Shown: positions 1 to 8,897 of the stretch, in pieces
How the letters are laid out: every line of letters begins with the position of its first letter
Position numbering within the stretch: position 1 is the first letter of the stretch
DNA from: Salibacterium lacus
GTDB taxonomy: Bacteria; Bacillota; Bacilli; Bacillales; Marinococcaceae
Direction: 5' to 3'
Length of the DNA: 64,000 bases
Assembly (NCBI RefSeq): GCF_042684865.1
Contig: NZ_JBHUML010000003.1
Span: 248,001 to 312,000 of the forward strand
The notes under the pieces: model-generated
Database searches by the model: none
What the model was told of the DNA's origin: nothing
Seen by the model: only the letters and a program-made list of their open reading frames with translations
Position numbers and translations under genes: made by a program

Positions 1-24
1 AACCACTACATCAGCGTAGTCTGT

Positions 25-37
25 ATTTAGTGTCCAC
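25..37. repeat. GGACACT-type intergenic repeat, copy 1 (single arm)
   Basis: The gap downstream of pucE (1-117) contains GTGGACACTAAAT on the minus strand, identical over 13 bases to 47553-47565. No second arm is visible here, though the window edge may cut it. The rest of the gap is GC-rich and I see no clear U-tailed terminator for the puc operon in it. Confidence 0.5.
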
Positions 38-117
38 CGACGGTACGGTGCCGGTTGACGCCCCGCCCAAGACGTTCGGGGACAGCCGGGAAACATATCC
101 TTTCTGCGCCAAATCTT

Positions 118-621
118 CTATCCGTTAATCACCTCCGCCGCTCGCCGGACAGCCCGCACAATTCCCGTGTATCCCGTGCACCGGCAGAGATTGCCGGATA
201 ATCCTTCCGCTATCTCGTCATCGGTAGGATAAGGATGATTCTTCAACAGAGCCTCAACAGCCATAATCATACCGGGGGTGCAGTAGCCGCACTGAAAACC
301 TCCCTCCTCCAGAAAAGCCTGCTGCACGGGGGTTAACTGTTCTTCGCCTGTCATTCCTTCTATCGTCGTAATCTTTTTTCCTTCTGTCTGATACGCCATA
401 ACCAGGCAGGAAGGGACCAGTTCATCATCCATCCATACAGCACAAGCGCCGCAGCGTCCGATGCCGCATGATTGTTTTGTACCAGTAAGCTCCAGTGTAT
501 CACGGAGCATATCGACCAGCCGGGCGGATGGATCAGTCGTTACCTGGACCAGACGGCCGTTAACCGTAACAGAAAGAATCGTATGCTCTTTATTGTGCCG
601 GGCGCTTACGTTTACATCCAT
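118..621 (-). CDS. pucE: xanthine dehydrogenase, iron-sulfur subunit
   Basis: Small electron-transfer subunit of a molybdenum hydroxylase that oxidises hypoxanthine and xanthine to urate. The 167-residue length is usual for separate [2Fe-2S] subunits. The plant-ferredoxin-type cluster is ligated by Cys52, Cys57, Cys60 and Cys72, and the second, helical-domain cluster by Cys111, Cys114, Cys146 and Cys148; all eight are present. It overlaps the 3' end of the large-subunit gene by 10 bases and is the last gene of the operon. The same subunit type occurs in CO and aldehyde dehydrogenases; the xanthine assignment rests on the puc-like gene set and the purine deaminase at the operon head. Confidence 0.88.
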   Translation of the reverse strand: MDVNVSARHNKEHTILSVTVNGRLVQVTTDPSARLVDMLRDTLELTGTKQSCGIGRCGACAVWMDDELVPSCLVMAYQTEGKKITTIEGMTGEEQLTPVQQAFLEEGGFQCGYCTPGMIMAVEALLKNHPYPTDDEIAEGLSGNLCRCTGYTGIVRAVRRAAEVING

Positions 622-2864
622 GGGTGCAGCCCCCTCTTTGTAATATGGTCCAGCACACGCTCCGGATGGATGGGCAGACGGTCAACCCATAAACCGACGG
701 CGTCGTGCACAGCTTTCGCTATTGCCGGCGCAACAGCAACCGTACCGATTTCTCCAACTCCTCTCGGTCCGTACTCATCGCTTTCATGTAACGTCTCTAC
801 CGGATAAACCCCCAAGTCGAAAGGAACATCGGATATTCCCGGGATCATATACGTGTCCAGATTTTCATTCACGTACCGGCCTTCTTTCATTTCTGCCTCT
901 TCCATCAGGGCATAGCCGGCTGCCATCACGCCCCCGCCTTCAATCTGTCCTTTATAGCCGATTTCGTTCACGACCGGTCCGGCGGATACAGCCTGATTTA
1001 ATCCTTGAAGAGATACCTGTCCGGTCCTGATGTCCACTTCCACCTCCGCCCGTACCGCGGCAAACGTGTATAGATAATGACTGCCATCCACATCATCCGG
1101 TGTGACTGGAAAATCAAAGAACGTCGTCGTTTCCAGCTCTTCTTCGAGGTGACCGGCCAGTTCTTCATACGATAGGACCATGATGGTTCCGGAAAAAATG
1201 CCCCCTTCTCCTAAAACAAGGTTCTGCTGCTGTGCCCCCGTGACCTTCGAGGCCTTTTCCAAAACACTTTGTCGAAAGTCTCCCTGCATACGCTGCACGG
1301 CCTGCCATACCATACTCGTTCCGCGCGAAGCTGTGGTTGAGCCGGTGGGAGGCACTTTCGTCGTGTCTCCGATCCGTATTCTTATATCCTCCTCTCCACA
1401 GCCAAGCGTTTCACATACAACCGTTTCAATGACCCCGAGAATCCCCTGCCCGAATTCCTCAAAGCCGAAAGAGATTTCTATTTTTCCGTCCTTTGTAAAC
1501 AAGAAACGGCCTCCGGATGGATCAAGACGCCCGGATCCAAGTCCGCCTCCATGCATGGTGACAGCGATTCCCGCCCCGGTCATTTTCCAGGGTTTGGGAG
1601 CAGAAGCAGTTAGGGGATTTTCTTCAAGTGTCTTCAAAACATCAACCGCTCCGTCTGTCGGAGCAATCGTCTGACCGAGAGGACCCGGGTCGTGTGTGCT
1701 GCGCAGGTTGCTGTGCCGCAATGCAGCAGGAGATAGATGCAGCTTTTCAGCAAGCCGGTCCATCTGCCCTTCAAGAGCGAATGTAATCTGATTTCCGCCG
1801 AAACCCCGGAATTCACCGGCAACGCCGTTATTGGTAAATACCGACAACCCCTGAATATCAACAGCCGGTATCCGGTAAGGACCACAAGCGTGTTCGACTG
1901 CAAAATCAAGAATGGCCGGTCCAAGAGTGGCGTAGGCTCCTGTATCAGCAGTGATTTCCACCTCATGGGCCATCAGCTTCCCCTGATTATCCGCCCCTGT
2001 CTTCATCCTGATTTTCATCGGATGCCGTTTAATACTGGATTGAACCGACTCTGCCCTCGTTTGGTGAATGTGGACGGGGCACCCGCTTTTCATAGCAAGC
2101 AGGGCCGCATACGGCTGAACATTCAGCTCGTCTTTCCCGCCGAACGAACCACCCATCGGACTGGACACAATCCGGATACGTTCTTCCTCCAACCCGAGAA
2201 TACGGGAGAGCTGAAAACGGTCCTTAAAGCCGTGCTGCGTGCCCATATAGACCGAAATTCCACCGTCCTCTTCCGGAACAACGACGCCTCCCTCGGTTTC
2301 CATATAGGTATGCATCTGCCGGGAAACATCGTACGTCTCTTCCACAACAGCGCTGCACTGATCAAACCCGCTGTCGAGGCACCCTTGCCTGAATTGTTTA
2401 CGGTGAAGAATATTGCCCTCCGGATGGAGAAGGGGCGCGTCTTCCTCCAGACTTTTGGATGGGGCATCCATGATCGGGAGAGGATCATAAGTAACTTCAA
2501 TGGATGCAATAGCTGCCTCCGCCTCTTCGATAGTATCTGCGGCTACCGCAGCTACGGCGTCCCCTGTATACCGGACGGTGCCCCCGCACAGTACCGGCTG
2601 GTCCGGCATCACAATACCAAAACCATTGAATGCCGGCACATCCTTATGCGTGATAACTGCCTTTACCCCCGGAAGGGATTCCGCCTTTTCTGTATAAATT
2701 CCGGTGATGCGGGCATGCGGGTATTCACTTCGTTTTATTTTGCCATACAGCATGCCATCCACGTGCAGATCCGTTAAATATTTCAGACGGCCTGTGATTT
2801 TTGGTTCACCATCAGGGCGCGTCCGCCTGCCTGGTTTCATTCCAGGTGTCTTGGTGTCAGGCAT
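612..2864 (-). CDS. pucD: xanthine dehydrogenase, molybdopterin-binding catalytic subunit
   Basis: Large catalytic subunit (750 aa) of the xanthine dehydrogenase family; it binds molybdopterin cytosine dinucleotide and hydroxylates the purine ring. The N-terminal a/b-hammerhead domain spans about residues 20-130, followed by the two Moco-binding domains. Motifs seen are the GGSFGGK loop, the EFRGFGGNQ loop (about 350-360), and near the C-terminus PRGVGEIG, whose Glu705 is the catalytic base position of the family. It overlaps pucC by 8 bases and pucE by 10, so the subunits are probably translationally coupled. Substrate specificity is inferred from context, not from active-site comparison. 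Confidence 0.88.
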   Translation of the reverse strand: MPDTKTPGMKPGRRTRPDGEPKITGRLKYLTDLHVDGMLYGKIKRSEYPHARITGIYTEKAESLPGVKAVITHKDVPAFNGFGIVMPDQPVLCGGTVRYTGDAVAAVAADTIEEAEAAIASIEVTYDPLPIMDAPSKSLEEDAPLLHPEGNILHRKQFRQGCLDSGFDQCSAVVEETYDVSRQMHTYMETEGGVVVPEEDGGISVYMGTQHGFKDRFQLSRILGLEEERIRIVSSPMGGSFGGKDELNVQPYAALLAMKSGCPVHIHQTRAESVQSSIKRHPMKIRMKTGADNQGKLMAHEVEITADTGAYATLGPAILDFAVEHACGPYRIPAVDIQGLSVFTNNGVAGEFRGFGGNQITFALEGQMDRLAEKLHLSPAALRHSNLRSTHDPGPLGQTIAPTDGAVDVLKTLEENPLTASAPKPWKMTGAGIAVTMHGGGLGSGRLDPSGGRFLFTKDGKIEISFGFEEFGQGILGVIETVVCETLGCGEEDIRIRIGDTTKVPPTGSTTASRGTSMVWQAVQRMQGDFRQSVLEKASKVTGAQQQNLVLGEGGIFSGTIMVLSYEELAGHLEEELETTTFFDFPVTPDDVDGSHYLYTFAAVRAEVEVDIRTGQVSLQGLNQAVSAGPVVNEIGYKGQIEGGGVMAAGYALMEEAEMKEGRYVNENLDTYMIPGISDVPFDLGVYPVETLHESDEYGPRGVGEIGTVAVAPAIAKAVHDAVGLWVDRLPIHPERVLDHITKRGLHPWM

Positions 2865-3768
2865 CTTCCACCCTCCCTTTTACCAGGCTCTGTTCCATGT
2901 TTTCGTAGAGATAAGATAGAATCATGTACGCCGCGGCTTTTTGTTTATAACTTCCTGAACAATAGGGATCCCCGGAAGGATGAAAGGACGCGGCCAACGT
3001 CTCATGCAGGTTCCGCAGCTTGTTCGTGGACAACATTTCTCCCCGCAGGGTGTCCTCGGCCTCTGTCAAACGCTGCGGCAGAACATTTCCTCCCCCCGCT
3101 GCCAGCCGTACGCCTGCCACCTTCTCTTCCTCATCCAACATGAGACGGCCCGCTGCATTAATCACAGACAACGAGAAAGCTTCCCGGCGGCCGGTTTTTT
3201 TAAAGAAAGAAATCATGCGTTCTCCATCTGTTGGAAAGGGAATCTTTATGCCGCTCAGCAGGTCCGGGGTGTTTTCTCCTTTGTTTACAAACGAAAGAAG
3301 CGGGAGCGATTGAAGTCCACTGTTGTCAAAAAAGGAAACAGAGGCGTCGAGTACGAGCAGCGCAGGAAGCGTATCTCCTTTTCCATACATAATATTGCCG
3401 CCGATCGTGCCCCGGTTTCTCACCGCCGGAGCGGCAGCAGACATCAATGCCTCTACCAAGCAGGGTGCATGCTGCTGCAGCAGCGGACTCCGGCGGCATG
3501 CTTCAAGCGTCGTCAGCGGACCGATTTCAAGATAGTCTCCGCGGATGGTTATCCCTTTTAAACCCTCAATCGTTTCAAGGCTGATTAACACTGGAGGGTA
3601 CGGGTGTCCCTGTCCGCGCTGCATCTGTATGACCGTGCCTCCGGCGATGTAGGAAGCATCCACCCCGTTTTCCTGCTTTTTTTCCCATGCTTCTTCAAGC
3701 GTCCGCGGAAAACGGATGAGCGGTGTGTCTACGTGGGAAACGGAACCGGCATATCGTTCAGCAGCCAT
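2857..3768 (-). CDS. pucC: xanthine dehydrogenase, FAD-binding subunit
   Basis: FAD-binding medium subunit (303 aa) that passes electrons from the iron-sulfur subunit to NAD+ or another acceptor. The family signatures are IAGGTVIQ (residues 41-48) and RNRGTIGGN (117-125), followed by the CO-dehydrogenase flavoprotein C-terminal domain. The start is set by AGGAGG seven bases before ATG at 3768, so the gene begins 40 bases inside pucB, an unusually long overlap but with the best ribosome site in the region. It sits between pucB and pucD in a tight operon. Confidence 0.87.
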   Translation of the reverse strand: MAAERYAGSVSHVDTPLIRFPRTLEEAWEKKQENGVDASYIAGGTVIQMQRGQGHPYPPVLISLETIEGLKGITIRGDYLEIGPLTTLEACRRSPLLQQHAPCLVEALMSAAAPAVRNRGTIGGNIMYGKGDTLPALLVLDASVSFFDNSGLQSLPLLSFVNKGENTPDLLSGIKIPFPTDGERMISFFKKTGRREAFSLSVINAAGRLMLDEEEKVAGVRLAAGGGNVLPQRLTEAEDTLRGEMLSTNKLRNLHETLAASFHPSGDPYCSGSYKQKAAAYMILSYLYENMEQSLVKGRVEDA

Positions 3769-4361
3769 TCATATTCCTCCTTTGTGTCCACGTCATAAAA
3801 AGCTTTTTCTTCCTGAAACGAAACGGTAATCCCTGCGCAGGAAGGAAGAGACCGGAGAAGCTGACGAGCTCCTTTATCCCCTCGGATCTGCTTCAATGAG
3901 GGAAAAAGTCTCTGTGAGAAAATGACCGGCGGACGTATTTTCCCGTCAAAGGATGAAGCGGTAAAAGCCGGCTGGCTTCGGATATGCTGATGGATCAATT
4001 CATCGATCCACGTTGAAGGGAGAAAAGGCTGATCACCGAGCAGTATCATTACCGCTTCTGCGTTTCTATCTTCTGCTGCCTGCACCCCGCTTCGAAGCGA
4101 ATACGACTGTCCCCGTTCTGCAAACCGGCTTCGAACTAATTCCCATTTTTTCTTATCTGCCGGATGTTCAGAGATGAGCCATTCCAGCGGATCGAATGTC
4201 TGGGCGACGACAAGGGTCTGCTGCAGGGAAGAACGGGCAGCTGCCCTGAGGCTCATACTCCCGACCGTGGAAGTTCCCAGAGGAAGAGCCAGTTTGTTCC
4301 GGCCCATGCGTCTGCTGTTTCCGGCAGCGAGAAGAATGCCGGTGACGTGCTCTTCTTTCAT
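3729..4361 (-). CDS. pucB: molybdenum cofactor cytidylyltransferase (MobA-like)
   Basis: Nucleotidyltransferase of the MobA/MocA fold (210 aa) that probably attaches CMP to molybdopterin to make the MCD cofactor for this dehydrogenase. The N-terminus has the family signature LLAAGNSRRMGRNKLALPLG (residues 10-29), and LGDQPFLP in the middle carries the metal-binding Asp. Its ATG overlaps the pucA stop by four bases, and its 3' end contains the pucC ribosome binding site and start. The gene order pucA-pucB-pucC-pucD-pucE matches the B. subtilis puc operon as I recall it. Confidence 0.83.
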   Translation of the reverse strand: MKEEHVTGILLAAGNSRRMGRNKLALPLGTSTVGSMSLRAAARSSLQQTLVVAQTFDPLEWLISEHPADKKKWELVRSRFAERGQSYSLRSGVQAAEDRNAEAVMILLGDQPFLPSTWIDELIHQHIRSQPAFTASSFDGKIRPPVIFSQRLFPSLKQIRGDKGARQLLRSLPSCAGITVSFQEEKAFYDVDTKEEYEWLLNDMPVPFPT

Positions 4362-5380
4362 ACCGTCATCACTTCCGATCCGGAGGGAAGGGACTTAAAA
4401 CGCTCAATCAACTCCGCCGTTATACTGACTGCAATCTCATGAGGTCCTTCCGCTGCAATCGAGAGCCCGACAGGAGTTCTTACGTCCTCGGGAACACTAT
4501 CCTCTTCCAGCAGCAAAGACGTCCGTCTGCGGGAACCAAGCACTCCAAGGTAGGAAAGCTGTTTCTTTCGAAGATACGGGAGAAGCTCCTTATCCCGTTT
4601 GAAGTCATGAGTCATGACAACGGCAAAGTCTCCTCTTTTTATATCAAGTTCCTTTTTCATATCCTCCGGAAAACCGGTGAAGAGGTCATAAGCATCCGGA
4701 AATCGTATCCTGGTGCATTTGGCAGGACGCCAGTCAGCCACGGTTACATCAAAACCGGAGAAGGCAGCCAGATGAACAAGCGGGCACGCGTCGTCTCCCG
4801 CACCGAATACAAACAACCGCGGCCTGGGAGAAAAAAGATGGACATATAACGCTTCCTCCCCCTCTGCACCTTCCCGGTTCTGCATCCCGCTCCGTGCAGA
4901 ATTGATCCATGAAGGGGCCGGCCCGTTCCATCCGCCGAATACAGAGCCTCTGCACTCAAAAAGCGTCGCGGCGCAACCGGCATCCGCCGGGAGCTGTTTC
5001 ACCATGAGAACGGCATTACCGGCTTTCAGATGTTCTTTCATTGTCATCAAATCGTGGTACAATCTGCTTTTCACTGGTTCAAGCAATACCTGGATCACTC
5101 CGTCACATCCTGTTCCCTGCCCCCAGGAAAGGTCATCAAACCCTCTCATGTCGTACGTGATAACGCTTGAACCACCTGTCCACACTTCTTCAAGACGGGC
5201 ATGGATATCTTCTTCGAAGCACCCTCCGCTGAGAAGTCCGGTCTGCCCCCCGTCCTCCTGCACGAGCATCGTTGTTCCTTCTTTCCGGTATGCAGAGCCT
5301 TCCACATGGACGATGGTTGCAAGTACAGAGCGAACCGTTTGTTTCTCCAACACTTCCAGTACCGCATGTATATCTTCCAT
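4358..5380 (-). CDS. pucA: XdhC/CoxI-family maturation factor
   Basis: XdhC-type protein (340 aa) needed to sulfurate and insert the molybdenum cofactor into xanthine dehydrogenase; it is not a subunit of the enzyme. The N-terminal XdhC/CoxI domain (about 1-95) ends in GLLSGGCFEEDI, and the C-terminal Rossmann-like domain (about 190-330) has LFVFGAGDDACPL and later LGVLGSRRR. It lies three bases after the deaminase and overlaps pucB by four bases. A cytoplasmic chaperone role is family knowledge; nothing in the sequence is odd. Confidence 0.84.
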   Translation of the reverse strand: MEDIHAVLEVLEKQTVRSVLATIVHVEGSAYRKEGTTMLVQEDGGQTGLLSGGCFEEDIHARLEEVWTGGSSVITYDMRGFDDLSWGQGTGCDGVIQVLLEPVKSRLYHDLMTMKEHLKAGNAVLMVKQLPADAGCAATLFECRGSVFGGWNGPAPSWINSARSGMQNREGAEGEEALYVHLFSPRPRLFVFGAGDDACPLVHLAAFSGFDVTVADWRPAKCTRIRFPDAYDLFTGFPEDMKKELDIKRGDFAVVMTHDFKRDKELLPYLRKKQLSYLGVLGSRRRTSLLLEEDSVPEDVRTPVGLSIAAEGPHEIAVSITAELIERFKSLPSGSEVMTV

Positions 5381-5383
5381 ACC

Positions 5384-6736
5384 TCATTCCTCCTGCATTA
5401 AATGAGCGGTCCGGTGAACCAAACGCGAAACGGCTTCATCGGCATCCTGCAGCACACGGCGCTTATCCATCGTTTTCATGATACGATTTTCCATGACCAA
5501 CCGCCCGTCAATGATTGTCGTATCAACATCCGCCGCCGAAGCCGAGTAAACGATTCTGGAAATCGGGTCTACCGTCTGAGAAGGGTAACTATGAAACTGC
5601 TGCAGATCCAAAAGAATCATGTCGGCCTTTTTTCCTTCTTCCAGACTGCCTGTTTCATGCTGGAGCCCGAGTGCTTCTGCTCCTTGAATGGTTGCCATTT
5701 TCAACACCTCAAGAGCCGGAACAGCCGAAGGTCCGTGAAAAGGTTTGGGCAGCAGCGCGGCAAGCTTCATTTCCTGAAACATATCCATCGTATTGTTGCA
5801 CGGCGCTCCATCCGCTCCCAGACTGATAGCAGCCCCAATGTCATGTAAGCCATGGACATCAGCCACCCCGGAAGCCAGTTTAAGATTGGACCCCGGACAG
5901 TGCGTCATTTTCACCCCTTTTTCCCGGATAATATGTTTTTCCCAGTCGTTCAGCCAGATGCAGTGCGCAAGAACAAGCCGCTCGCTGGCAAGACCGATAT
6001 GGTCGAGGTATTCCACGTTTCGCATTCCGTGCCGCTGCTCTACGATATTGACTTCCCCCTGGTTTTCAGAGGCGTGGGTATGCACCAGTACATCATAGTC
6101 TTTGGATAAATCCCGGACGTTTTTTAATAACGTTTCCGTGCAGGAGACAACAAACCGCGGACAGAATGCATACTGTATCCGGTTATTGTCATACCCGTGC
6201 CACGTTTCAAGCAGACGAATGCTCTCTGCAATGGAAACGTCGGTTTTTTCCAGAAGATCCGGAGGAAGTTCATCCCCGATGTCCATCATAACTTTTCCGG
6301 ACAGTGCACGGATTCCGGTTTCAGCCATCGCCTCAAACGCAGCATCCGTGTGGTGGACGGTTTCCATGTCCATAATGGTCGTCGTGCCGCCCTGTATCAG
6401 TTCTCCAATTCCAAGCTTTGCTGAATGGTAGAGGGAATCGTGATCATGAGCCGCTTCAAGCGGCCATATTCTCTGCTTCAGCCAATCCATCAGTTCCATA
6501 TCGTCGGCCTGGCCGCGGAAGAGCGTCTGGCACAAGTGGGTATGCGTCTGAATAAATCCGGGGAGTACTGTTTTTCCTTCGGCCTCAATGATTTTAGTGT
6601 CCGGTTCCACTTCACCCAGTAAATGCTTCCCTATTTTTACGATACGGTCGTTTTTGATCCAGATATCTCCGTACCGGATCTCCATTTTTTCGTTCATCGT
6701 GACCATTTCGGCCTGTCGTATCAGTATGGCTGTCAT
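5384..6736 (-). CDS. purine-type amidohydrolase (guanine or 8-oxoguanine deaminase-like)
   Basis: Metal-dependent hydrolase of the amidohydrolase superfamily (450 aa), subgroup of TrzA/SsnA/guanine deaminase-like enzymes that hydrolytically deaminate ring amino groups. The metal ligands and catalytic residues can be placed: His65 and His67 in THTHL, His219 and His221 with Glu224 in VHTHASE, His258 in LAHC, and Asp309 in GADGAPCNN. It is the first gene of the puc operon, so a product feeding xanthine dehydrogenase, i.e. xanthine from guanine, is the natural guess. S-adenosylhomocysteine/5'-deoxyadenosine deaminase-like activity cannot be excluded. Its leader carries its own promoter and an attenuator-like structure. 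Confidence 0.72.
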   Translation of the reverse strand: MTAILIRQAEMVTMNEKMEIRYGDIWIKNDRIVKIGKHLLGEVEPDTKIIEAEGKTVLPGFIQTHTHLCQTLFRGQADDMELMDWLKQRIWPLEAAHDHDSLYHSAKLGIGELIQGGTTTIMDMETVHHTDAAFEAMAETGIRALSGKVMMDIGDELPPDLLEKTDVSIAESIRLLETWHGYDNNRIQYAFCPRFVVSCTETLLKNVRDLSKDYDVLVHTHASENQGEVNIVEQRHGMRNVEYLDHIGLASERLVLAHCIWLNDWEKHIIREKGVKMTHCPGSNLKLASGVADVHGLHDIGAAISLGADGAPCNNTMDMFQEMKLAALLPKPFHGPSAVPALEVLKMATIQGAEALGLQHETGSLEEGKKADMILLDLQQFHSYPSQTVDPISRIVYSASAADVDTTIIDGRLVMENRIMKTMDKRRVLQDADEAVSRLVHRTAHLMQEE

Positions 6737-6759
6737 TCTTTTTCTCTCCTTTTCCGGTT

Positions 6760-6809
6760 AAAAAAACGGAGAAAGGTTTATAGCCTTTCATGACTACCCC
6801 CTCTCTCCG
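6760..6809 (-). terminator. intrinsic terminator inside the leader of the amidohydrolase-puc operon
   Basis: On the minus strand CGGAGAGAGG (6800-6809) pairs with CCTTTCTCCG (6767-6776), one G-T pair, and is followed by seven T (6760-6766). It lies between the promoter and the start codon of the amidohydrolase, so it should act as a transcription attenuator rather than a gene-end terminator. Confidence 0.75.
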
Positions 6810-6903
6810 GTTCCTTCCAGCCTCTTCGGACCGGTATCAAACGAGCGTTTTTCTGCTCCACCGAACATCAATGGCGGAAAAACTGTACCGTTATCTTTTG
6901 TTA
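6807..6903 (-). promoter_or_regulatory. riboswitch-like leader with mutually exclusive helices
   Basis: The leader RNA can form P1 (CGGUA at 6886-6890 with UACCG at 6832-6836) enclosing a long P2 hairpin (GUUUUUCCGCC pairing with GGUGG and AAAAAC). Alternatively, CCGGUCC starting in the 3' strand of P1 can pair with GGAACCGG (about 6807-6814), which in turn uses three bases of the terminator stem. P1 would therefore favour termination and its loss would favour read-through. It matches no riboswitch consensus I know (not purine, TPP, guanidine or Moco). Protein-binding antitermination is the alternative. Confidence 0.5.
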
Positions 6904-6909
6904 CGTCTT

Positions 6910-6939
6910 ATCATATAAAACTTTTCTGAAACCTGTCAT
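6910..6939 (-). promoter_or_regulatory. sigma-A-like promoter of the amidohydrolase-puc operon
   Basis: Reading the minus strand, ATGACA (6934-6939) and TATGAT (6910-6915) are separated by 18 bases. The predicted start near 6903 gives a leader of about 165 bases that contains the switch-like structure. It separates this operon from the ABC importer gene that ends at 6988. Confidence 0.55.
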
Positions 6940-6987
6940 GGATGTTGTCAGATTATTTCCGCTTCTTTTTTCCAAATGAACAATTCA

Positions 6988-8010
6988 TTACTCTGATAAA
7001 TACTCCGTTGTAAATACCTCTTTGGCATCGACCTGTTCATCCAGAAGGTCAAGCTCATACAGCTGATCGATAAGTTCCTGCCAGCGCTCCGGGGTCATAT
7101 GACCCACTCCATTCTCTTCTGCTGCACCGCCGTAGACGAAATCATGCTGCTGTTCACTTTCGAATTTCAACTCTTCGGGCGCAATGTTCTCATTTGCTTC
7201 GTGGATGACTTCATTAACTTCTTCGTAGTTCTCTTCATAATGATTCCAGCCGGGACGGTAGGCATTCATGAATTTTTCCACTTTTGCTTCATTGTTCTCC
7301 AGATAGTCCTTCGTTACAAACAGTACAACGTTGTAAGGGTCATATCCGGCTTCAGAAATAAGAGTGGTTTCCACGTCCACTCCTTCCCTCTGCATAAAGT
7401 AAGGTTCTGAGGTGACAAACGACTGGCTGACAGATTGTGGTTCACTCATAAACTGCGTATACTCCCCGGTATACGTTAATTGTTCCACACCGCTTAAGTC
7501 ATATTGGCTCTTTAGGTACTCCCAGTAAGGAATACCCGCTTCTACAAATACCTTCCGTCCGTTGAGGTCTTCAAAACCGTCCATCCCAGCTTCCTCATGA
7601 TACATAAATGCCTGGGGGCTGTTCTGGAGGGAAGCCGCCAGCGCAACGAGTTCCATTCCTTGATTCCTTGCCATAAGAAGCTGGTCGGCGTGAGCAAGGC
7701 CGAATTCAGCATCCCCGGCAGCTACCATCTGGAGCGTCGATACTTCCGGGCCTCCCGGCTGAATCTCCACGTTAAGACCATTATCTTCGAAGTACCCTTC
7801 AGACTGGGCGGCAAAAAAGCCTCCCATCTGACTTTTTGGGAACCAGTTCAATACTAGTGTGGCATCTTCTGTCTCTTCCGTTCCTTCTGATTCCGCTCCT
7901 GCCGTACCGCTTTCTCCGGATTCTCCCCCGCCGCACGCTGCAAGCCCCAGGATTGCAGCAAACGCTGCCGGCAGCCACTTCACATTAGACCATGTTTGCA
8001 TTTTTCCCAT
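6988..8010 (-). CDS. ABC transporter substrate-binding lipoprotein (SsuA/THI5 family)
   Basis: Extracytoplasmic binding protein (340 aa) of the NMT1/THI5-like group, whose members bind nitrate, sulfonates, pyrimidines or other small heterocycles. The N-terminus is a lipoprotein signal with the lipobox LAAC near residue 26, then an acidic linker and the typical start of the mature domain (LVLNWFPKSQMGGFFAA). The ribosome site GAGGG precedes the ATG. It is the third gene of a three-gene importer and is followed by the purine operon, which suggests a purine or related base as ligand; this is inference only. Confidence 0.8.
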   Translation of the reverse strand: MGKMQTWSNVKWLPAAFAAILGLAACGGGESGESGTAGAESEGTEETEDATLVLNWFPKSQMGGFFAAQSEGYFEDNGLNVEIQPGGPEVSTLQMVAAGDAEFGLAHADQLLMARNQGMELVALAASLQNSPQAFMYHEEAGMDGFEDLNGRKVFVEAGIPYWEYLKSQYDLSGVEQLTYTGEYTQFMSEPQSVSQSFVTSEPYFMQREGVDVETTLISEAGYDPYNVVLFVTKDYLENNEAKVEKFMNAYRPGWNHYEENYEEVNEVIHEANENIAPEELKFESEQQHDFVYGGAAEENGVGHMTPERWQELIDQLYELDLLDEQVDAKEVFTTEYLSE

Positions 8011-8039
8011 ATATATCCCTCTTTTCTTTCGTGAAATGA

Positions 8040-8897
8040 TTATTTTTTCATAGCCGATTCATGCCACGACCCCAGAATTTTGTTCGAAAGCAGGCTGATC
8101 ATGAGATAAAACGTGATCCCAAGCATGGCTCCGGCAATAGCACACGCAAAGATAAAGGCGGTGTTCACCTGAATGGCAGAAACAGTGATCGCATAGCCAA
8201 GTCCGCCTTCACCGCCGCCTACTCCCGCTACATATTCCCCGACAATCGCTCCGACAATGGATAAGGTGCAGGAGACTTTAAGTCCTGCCATAATAAACGG
8301 CATCGCCGAAGGCAGCCGGAGTTTCCACATTTTCTGCCACTTGGAGGCATTATACAGGGAAAATAAATCGTCTTTTTCCTTATCCACCGAATTCAGTCCC
8401 ATCAAAGTATTAGAAATAACAGGAAAGAAACCAATCAAAAATGACACAACAACGATAGAGTTAAATCCGGCACCGAACCATATGACAATGATCGGAGCAA
8501 CGGCTACGACAGGCAGTGTCTGCAAAATGATAGCGTATGGATAGATACTTCGTTCAATAATTTTGGAACTTGCCAGTGTAATCGATACTACAATGCCAAT
8601 CACTGCGCTTAGTAAAAATCCGATGACAGACTCAAGTACGGTAATCTGTACCGCTTCCCACAGCAGGGCTCCGTCACTGACCGCAGCTGAAACGACATCC
8701 GTCGGCTTGGGGAAAATGTAATGCGGCATCCCGAGCAGTGCCGGCACAACCTGCCACAGAGCAACAAATAAAATAAACGCAACAAGCGGCCCAAGCACAT
8801 AATGCTTGAACGTATCCATCGCCGGCTTCGTTCTCTTTTCTTTTTCTGCTTTCGCTAACAAATCTTTTCCGGCTGCTTCAGCAGGTGTCATGCTCAT
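8040..8897 (-). CDS. ABC transporter permease (SsuC/ThiX-like)
   Basis: Inner-membrane permease (285 aa) of the BPD_transp_1 family, with about six membrane segments (first near residues 30-55) and the EAA-like cytoplasmic loop around residue 195 that contacts the ATPase. Its ATG overlaps the stop of the ATPase gene by four bases. Partner of the neighbouring SsuA/THI5-type lipoprotein and ATPase. The exact substrate cannot be read from the sequence. Confidence 0.82.
   Translation of the reverse strand: MSMTPAEAAGKDLLAKAEKEKRTKPAMDTFKHYVLGPLVAFILFVALWQVVPALLGMPHYIFPKPTDVVSAAVSDGALLWEAVQITVLESVIGFLLSAVIGIVVSITLASSKIIERSIYPYAIILQTLPVVAVAPIIVIWFGAGFNSIVVVSFLIGFFPVISNTLMGLNSVDKEKDDLFSLYNASKWQKMWKLRLPSAMPFIMAGLKVSCTLSIVGAIVGEYVAGVGGGEGGLGYAITVSAIQVNTAFIFACAIAGAMLGITFYLMISLLSNKILGSWHESAMKK

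Noticed and set aside
6807..6903. Molybdenum cofactor or purine riboswitch in the puc leader
   Set aside because: The conserved loop sequences of either class are not seen, so I left the element unnamed.
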